From positions 1 to 34,304 of the forward strand of contig JAGVZN010000029.1 of assembly GCA_018302605.1 (NCBI GenBank): a stretch of DNA of 34,304 nucleotides. The letters are read 5' to 3'. The notes under the pieces were generated by a model that saw only the letters and a program-made list of their open reading frames with translations, did no database searches and was not told the DNA's origin. The DNA is from Candidatus Woesearchaeota archaeon. GTDB lineage: Archaea > Nanobdellota > Nanobdellia > Woesearchaeales > GW2011-AR9. Below, piece after piece: positions 31,807 through 34,304 of this stretch (positions are counted from its first letter, which is position 1; each line of letters begins with the position of its first letter). The position numbers were made by a program, and so were the translations under genes.

Positions 31807-31975
31807 GTTTTTCTCTCACCCTTTTGTACGGGTCTTTTAACGAACCGGTAGAGAGATAGCCGGCAAAGGACTCTTGTACCCGTGAGAGAACCATTTTTTT
31901 AATCGCTTCGTCGTACGACCCCGAGTTGGTCTCTTCTTTTATTTTCTTTAATAACTCTAAGGTCTCGTCTTGCAC
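31793..31975 (-). CDS. vapB: VapB-like antitoxin
   Basis: 60 aa. The N-terminal part (VQDETLELLKKIKEETNSGS, then YDEAIKKMVLSR) is the ribbon-helix-helix dimer and DNA-binding domain seen in VapB antitoxins. The C-terminal part (YLSTGSLKDPYKRVREKRDRF) is the basic, flexible toxin-neutralising segment. The first usable start is GTG 31975. The codons just upstream in frame read GTA ACG ACC GTT CAA, which resemble a conserved VapB N-terminus (x-TTVQV), so the true start may have degenerated. It probably autoregulates the operon together with VapC. Confidence 0.88.
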   Translation of the reverse strand: MQDETLELLKKIKEETNSGSYDEAIKKMVLSRVQESFAGYLSTGSLKDPYKRVREKRDRF

Positions 31976-31994
31976 TTGAACGGTCGTTACCCTA

Positions 31995-32020
31995 TAAATG
32001 TATAATTATATAGTTATATA
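31995..32020. promoter_or_regulatory. vapBC promoter/operator, AT palindromes
   Basis: Just upstream of vapB, TATAATTATA (32001-32010) is a perfect 10-bp palindrome followed by TAGTTATATA. The vapB TATA box is CATTTATAGG read on the minus strand (about 31992-32001). Symmetric sites at this position usually bind the VapBC complex. The assignment is inference from position. Confidence 0.45.
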
Positions 32021-32079
32021 AAAAGATTTTGGTTTTAAGAAGAATATATTTAAACTCTCTCTTTAATCGGAATAAAACC

Positions 32080-32823
32080 ATGCCCAAAGCCGCAAAAAAG
32101 AAACAGACCGAAAATGAACCGACAGAAAAAGATCATGTCCGCTTAGATTATCGTCCCGATAAAATCATCATTGGAACGGATGAAGCCGGCCGCGGGCCTG
32201 TACTCGGGCCGCTGGTCATGGCCGCGCTCGCATTTAAAGAAAGCGACATCCAAAGACTGGAATGGCTGGGCGTGAAAGATAGCAAGATGCTCAGCTCCGA
32301 AGTACGCGAAAACTTATTTGAGCGTATCCGGGAGATTGTCCATGATTTCCGGATCGAAGTGATTGAACCAGATGCAATTGATCTTTCGCTGGAAGATGCG
32401 TCCACCAACTTGAATTGGTTAGAAGCTGATACAACGGCACGTTTAGTCGGAGAGATGGATGCTGACCAGATCATCATCGATTGTCCCAGCCCCAATATCC
32501 CCGCGTATCGGAATTATCTATTGAAGAAATTACCAAAGAACGTGGTGGAAAAAGCGGAAGTGATTGTCGAACATAAAGCGGATGTTAATTATATTGTCGT
32601 TGCCGCAGCTTCGGTGATTGCCAAAGTATTGCGTGATCGGGCAATCGAGAATACGAAACGCGAAATTGGGATTGATTTTGGCTCCGGTTACATGACCGAT
32701 CAAAAGACGAAAGATTTTTTGGAGAAATATCACGATAAGTATCCGGAATTGTTCCGCAGGAAATGGCAGTCGTATAAGAATGTGGAAGAGCGGAAGAAAC
32801 AGAAGACGCTGGGGGAGTATTGA
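32080..32823 (+). CDS. rnhB: Ribonuclease HII
   Basis: 247 aa from ATG 32080, chosen because the TATA box ATATTTAAAC (about 32045) is 25-30 bp upstream and would leave the earlier in-frame ATG 32029 untranscribed. A Lys-rich extension (first about 25 residues) precedes IIGTDEAGRGPVLGPLVMAA, which carries the catalytic Asp-Glu. The rest includes VKDSKMLSS, the Asp of IIDCPSPN and EHKADVNYIVVAAASVIAKV. It removes RNA from RNA-DNA hybrids and misincorporated ribonucleotides. It ends in TGA and converges with fur. Confidence 0.95.
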   Translation: MPKAAKKKQTENEPTEKDHVRLDYRPDKIIIGTDEAGRGPVLGPLVMAALAFKESDIQRLEWLGVKDSKMLSSEVRENLFERIREIVHDFRIEVIEPDAIDLSLEDASTNLNWLEADTTARLVGEMDADQIIIDCPSPNIPAYRNYLLKKLPKNVVEKAEVIVEHKADVNYIVVAAASVIAKVLRDRAIENTKREIGIDFGSGYMTDQKTKDFLEKYHDKYPELFRRKWQSYKNVEERKKQKTLGEY

Positions 32824-32863
32824 TCTTGATGTAAATGGCGAAGATCTTAATGCAACTTTGATC

Positions 32864-33223
32864 TCACGAACACTTTTGACAGATTCCAGTCACATCAATC
32901 TGAACATGACAGATCTCCCCTTTGACCTGCTGATACAGAAAATCAACTTTTTTGATATCAATATGTTTTGTTTCACCGCATTTCTCACAGGTGAAATGGC
33001 AGTGATTTTTCTTGCTGTTTGAATATAATGTTCTGCGGTTACATTGGAATGAGTGGATCTCTCCATTTTTGGTGAGATCATTAAGAAAGCGATAGATGGT
33101 GGCAATGCCTATTTTCAGGTTCTTTTTGGATACTTTATGATATAACTCTTCGGCGTTGAAGAAAGAGCTGAAAGTAGTTATCTCGCCCATGATTAATTGT
33201 TTCTGTTGGGTTGCGCGTTTCAT
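32864..33223 (-). CDS. Fur-family metalloregulator
   Basis: 119 aa from ATG 33223. The N-terminal winged helix contains FFNAEELYHKVSKKN and KIGIATIYRFLNDLTKNGEI, the Fur DNA-recognition helix. The metal region contains HCHFTCEKCG (residues 74-83), and a C-terminal CQKC completes the structural zinc site (CxxC plus CxxC). It is divergent from a ZIP transporter with a Fur-like palindrome between them. Regulation of zinc or iron uptake (Zur- or Fur-like) is therefore likely. Which metal is sensed cannot be told from sequence. Confidence 0.92.
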   Translation of the reverse strand: MKRATQQKQLIMGEITTFSSFFNAEELYHKVSKKNLKIGIATIYRFLNDLTKNGEIHSFQCNRRTLYSNSKKNHCHFTCEKCGETKHIDIKKVDFLYQQVKGEICHVQIDVTGICQKCS

Positions 33224-33242
33224 GGTTGTGTAGATATTGTCT

Positions 33243-33276
33243 TTATTGATAATGAGAATCAATAATCTTTATAAAG
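33243..33276. promoter_or_regulatory. Fur-like operator and ZIP promoter
   Basis: TTATTGAT (33243-33250) and ATCAATAA (33258-33265) form a perfect 8-bp inverted repeat. The centre reads TGATAAT-G-AGAATCA, close to the 7-1-7 Fur box (TGATAAT-n-ATTATCA). The ZIP TATA box CTTTATAAAG (33267-33276) abuts it, about 27 bp before ATG 33298. Repressor binding would block TBP access for the transporter and autoregulate fur. Confidence 0.75.
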
Positions 33277-33297
33277 ATGTTGTTTTTATTTTAACCC

Positions 33298-34080
33298 ATG
33301 ATTACCTCAATATATACTATTGTCAGCGTGGTGATCGTGTCATTGGTCTCCCTGGTGGGTGTCTTTGCTCTCAGTTTTGGTGAGAAAAAATTGCATAAAT
33401 TTCTTTTACTCTTAGTAGGTCTTTCAGCCGGAACTTTGCTAGGCGGGGCATTTTTGCATCTGCTTCCGGAAGTAGTGGAAGAACGCGGTTTTACTCTTGG
33501 GGTGTCTTTTTCTGCTTTAGCAGGAGTCTTAGTCTTTTTTTTAGTGGAAAAATTGATCCATGCCCATCATAATAATAGTATGCCGCATAAGCATTCGCAT
33601 CTTCATCATCAGCCGCACATTCATCTGGACAAACCACACCATGTCGGCACCATGACTCTTTTGGGCGATGGACTGCATAATCTATTAGACGGGTTAGTTA
33701 TCGCTGGAGCTTACTTAGTAAGTGTGCCGGCAGGAGTTGCTACTACTATCGCCGTCATTTTGCATGAAGTTCCACAAGAGATAGCTGATTTTGGCGTATT
33801 ATTATACTCAGGATTTTCTAAGTGGAGAGCCTTGTTTTACAACTTTCTCTCTGCGGCAACCGCCATTGTCGGGGCAATAATTGGATTGATCGTCGGCGCA
33901 CGAAGTGAGGCGTTTGTCTTGTTTGTCCTTCCTTTTGCAGCAGGCGGATTTTTGTATATCGCCGGCTCAAATCTGATCCCAGAATTACATAAAGAATGTG
34001 GCTGGAAAGAATCAATCTTACATGTACTTGCTTTTGTCGTAGGAATTGCCCTGATGTGGGGAATTTTGCTGCTGGAATAA
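33298..34080 (+). CDS. ZIP-family divalent metal transporter
   Basis: 260 aa with about eight membrane helices. The signature metal-binding helices are LLGDGLHNLLDGLVIAGAYL (TM4) and ILHEVPQEIADFGVLLY (TM5). They are preceded by a long His-rich cytoplasmic loop (HKHSHLHHQPHIHLDKPHH) that binds zinc. It imports zinc, iron or manganese into the cytoplasm. It is leaderless, with its TATA adjacent to a Fur-like operator and the regulator encoded divergently, so expression should rise when the metal is scarce. Confidence 0.94.
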   Translation: MITSIYTIVSVVIVSLVSLVGVFALSFGEKKLHKFLLLLVGLSAGTLLGGAFLHLLPEVVEERGFTLGVSFSALAGVLVFFLVEKLIHAHHNNSMPHKHSHLHHQPHIHLDKPHHVGTMTLLGDGLHNLLDGLVIAGAYLVSVPAGVATTIAVILHEVPQEIADFGVLLYSGFSKWRALFYNFLSAATAIVGAIIGLIVGARSEAFVLFVLPFAAGGFLYIAGSNLIPELHKECGWKESILHVLAFVVGIALMWGILLLE

Positions 34081-34148
34081 ATACAGAAATCCTAAAATCA
34101 CCCACCCGCCGGAGAAATGTTTATATAAGTAGAGAAGATAAGAGTTCT

Positions 34149-34304
34149 ATGCTCACAAAAGAAGAAATAATCAAAGAAGTAGAACAACATAAAGAGAAAA
34201 TACGCTCTTTAGGGGTCACAAAGTTAACTCTTTTTGGTTCTTATGCTCGGGGTGAAGCAAAAAAGACGAGCGACATCGATTTTCTCGTAGAATTCAAGAA
34301 AGGG
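34149..34304 (+). CDS. MNT-type nucleotidyltransferase, 5' part
   Basis: The window ends inside this gene after 52 codons. The product starts MLTKEEIIKEVEQHKEKIRS and reaches LTLFGSYARGEAKKTSDIDF, the minimal nucleotidyltransferase motif GS-x10-D-x-D that binds Mg-NTP. Such genes usually act as the antitoxin (MntA) of a HEPN/MNT pair by AMPylating a HEPN RNase, so a HEPN gene probably follows. A TATA (TTTATATAAG, about 34119) lies upstream of the ATG. Confidence 0.9.
   Translation, partial: MLTKEEIIKEVEQHKEKIRSLGVTKLTLFGSYARGEAKKTSDIDFLVEFKKG

Overview
The window is archaeal. The evidence is a class I lysyl-tRNA synthetase, CDP-archaeol synthase, an Sm-like protein next to ribosomal protein L37e, Dph2, a translin-family protein, a tRNA-Leu with bulge-helix-bulge introns, and TATA boxes about 25 bp upstream of many starts (many transcripts look leaderless). 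Small tightly packed genes, Cys-repeat lipoproteins, toxin-antitoxin remnants and cobalamin-dependent ribonucleotide reductases (RNRs) without a visible cobalamin pathway fit a DPANN-type archaeon (Woesearchaeota/Pacearchaeota-like). That placement is inference. TGA is a normal stop codon here: lysS, nrdJ, rnhB and others end in it.

Layout. 1-3.2 kb: small hypotheticals, a zinc-ribbon protein, an unknown 424-aa protein and a metallophosphoesterase. 3.2-5.4 kb: a coupled pair whose second gene is an HExxH protease broken by one in-frame TGA, then translin. 5.4-7.5 kb: structured RNA copy A, LSm, L37e, a Cys-repeat lipoprotein, and a two-intron tRNA-Leu(TAG) followed by a partial copy of its own 3' end. 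7.5-10.1 kb: lysS and prs. 10.1-18.7 kb: a cobalamin/RNR block with a cob(I)alamin adenosyltransferase, a short class II RNR, structured RNA copy B, and a long class II RNR carrying a LAGLIDADG intein. The long RNR has a hairpin-bearing leader. 18.7-22.4 kb: membrane-lipid genes (carS and a CDP-alcohol phosphotransferase) and a dph2 gene cut in two by a HicB-carrying insertion. 22.5-25.8 kb: a lysine-rich duplicated protein, a structured RNA with a tandemly duplicated arm, a TPR protein, and a DNA methyltransferase with a possible endonuclease partner. 25.8-27.8 kb: two tRNA-modification genes, dus and mnmH. 27.9-34.3 kb: another structured RNA, a membrane protein with a winged-helix partner, a transglutaminase-like coiled-coil protein, VapBC, RNase HII, a Fur-family regulator divergent from a ZIP transporter with a Fur-like operator between them, and the start of a nucleotidyltransferase.

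The most unusual content is non-coding. Four intergenic loci (A, B, C, D) have long nested complementary stems and no convincing protein; A and B are diverged copies of one element. The other standouts are the dph2 interruption, the doubly interrupted tRNA-Leu, and the neighbouring RNR paralogues, of which only one carries an intein.
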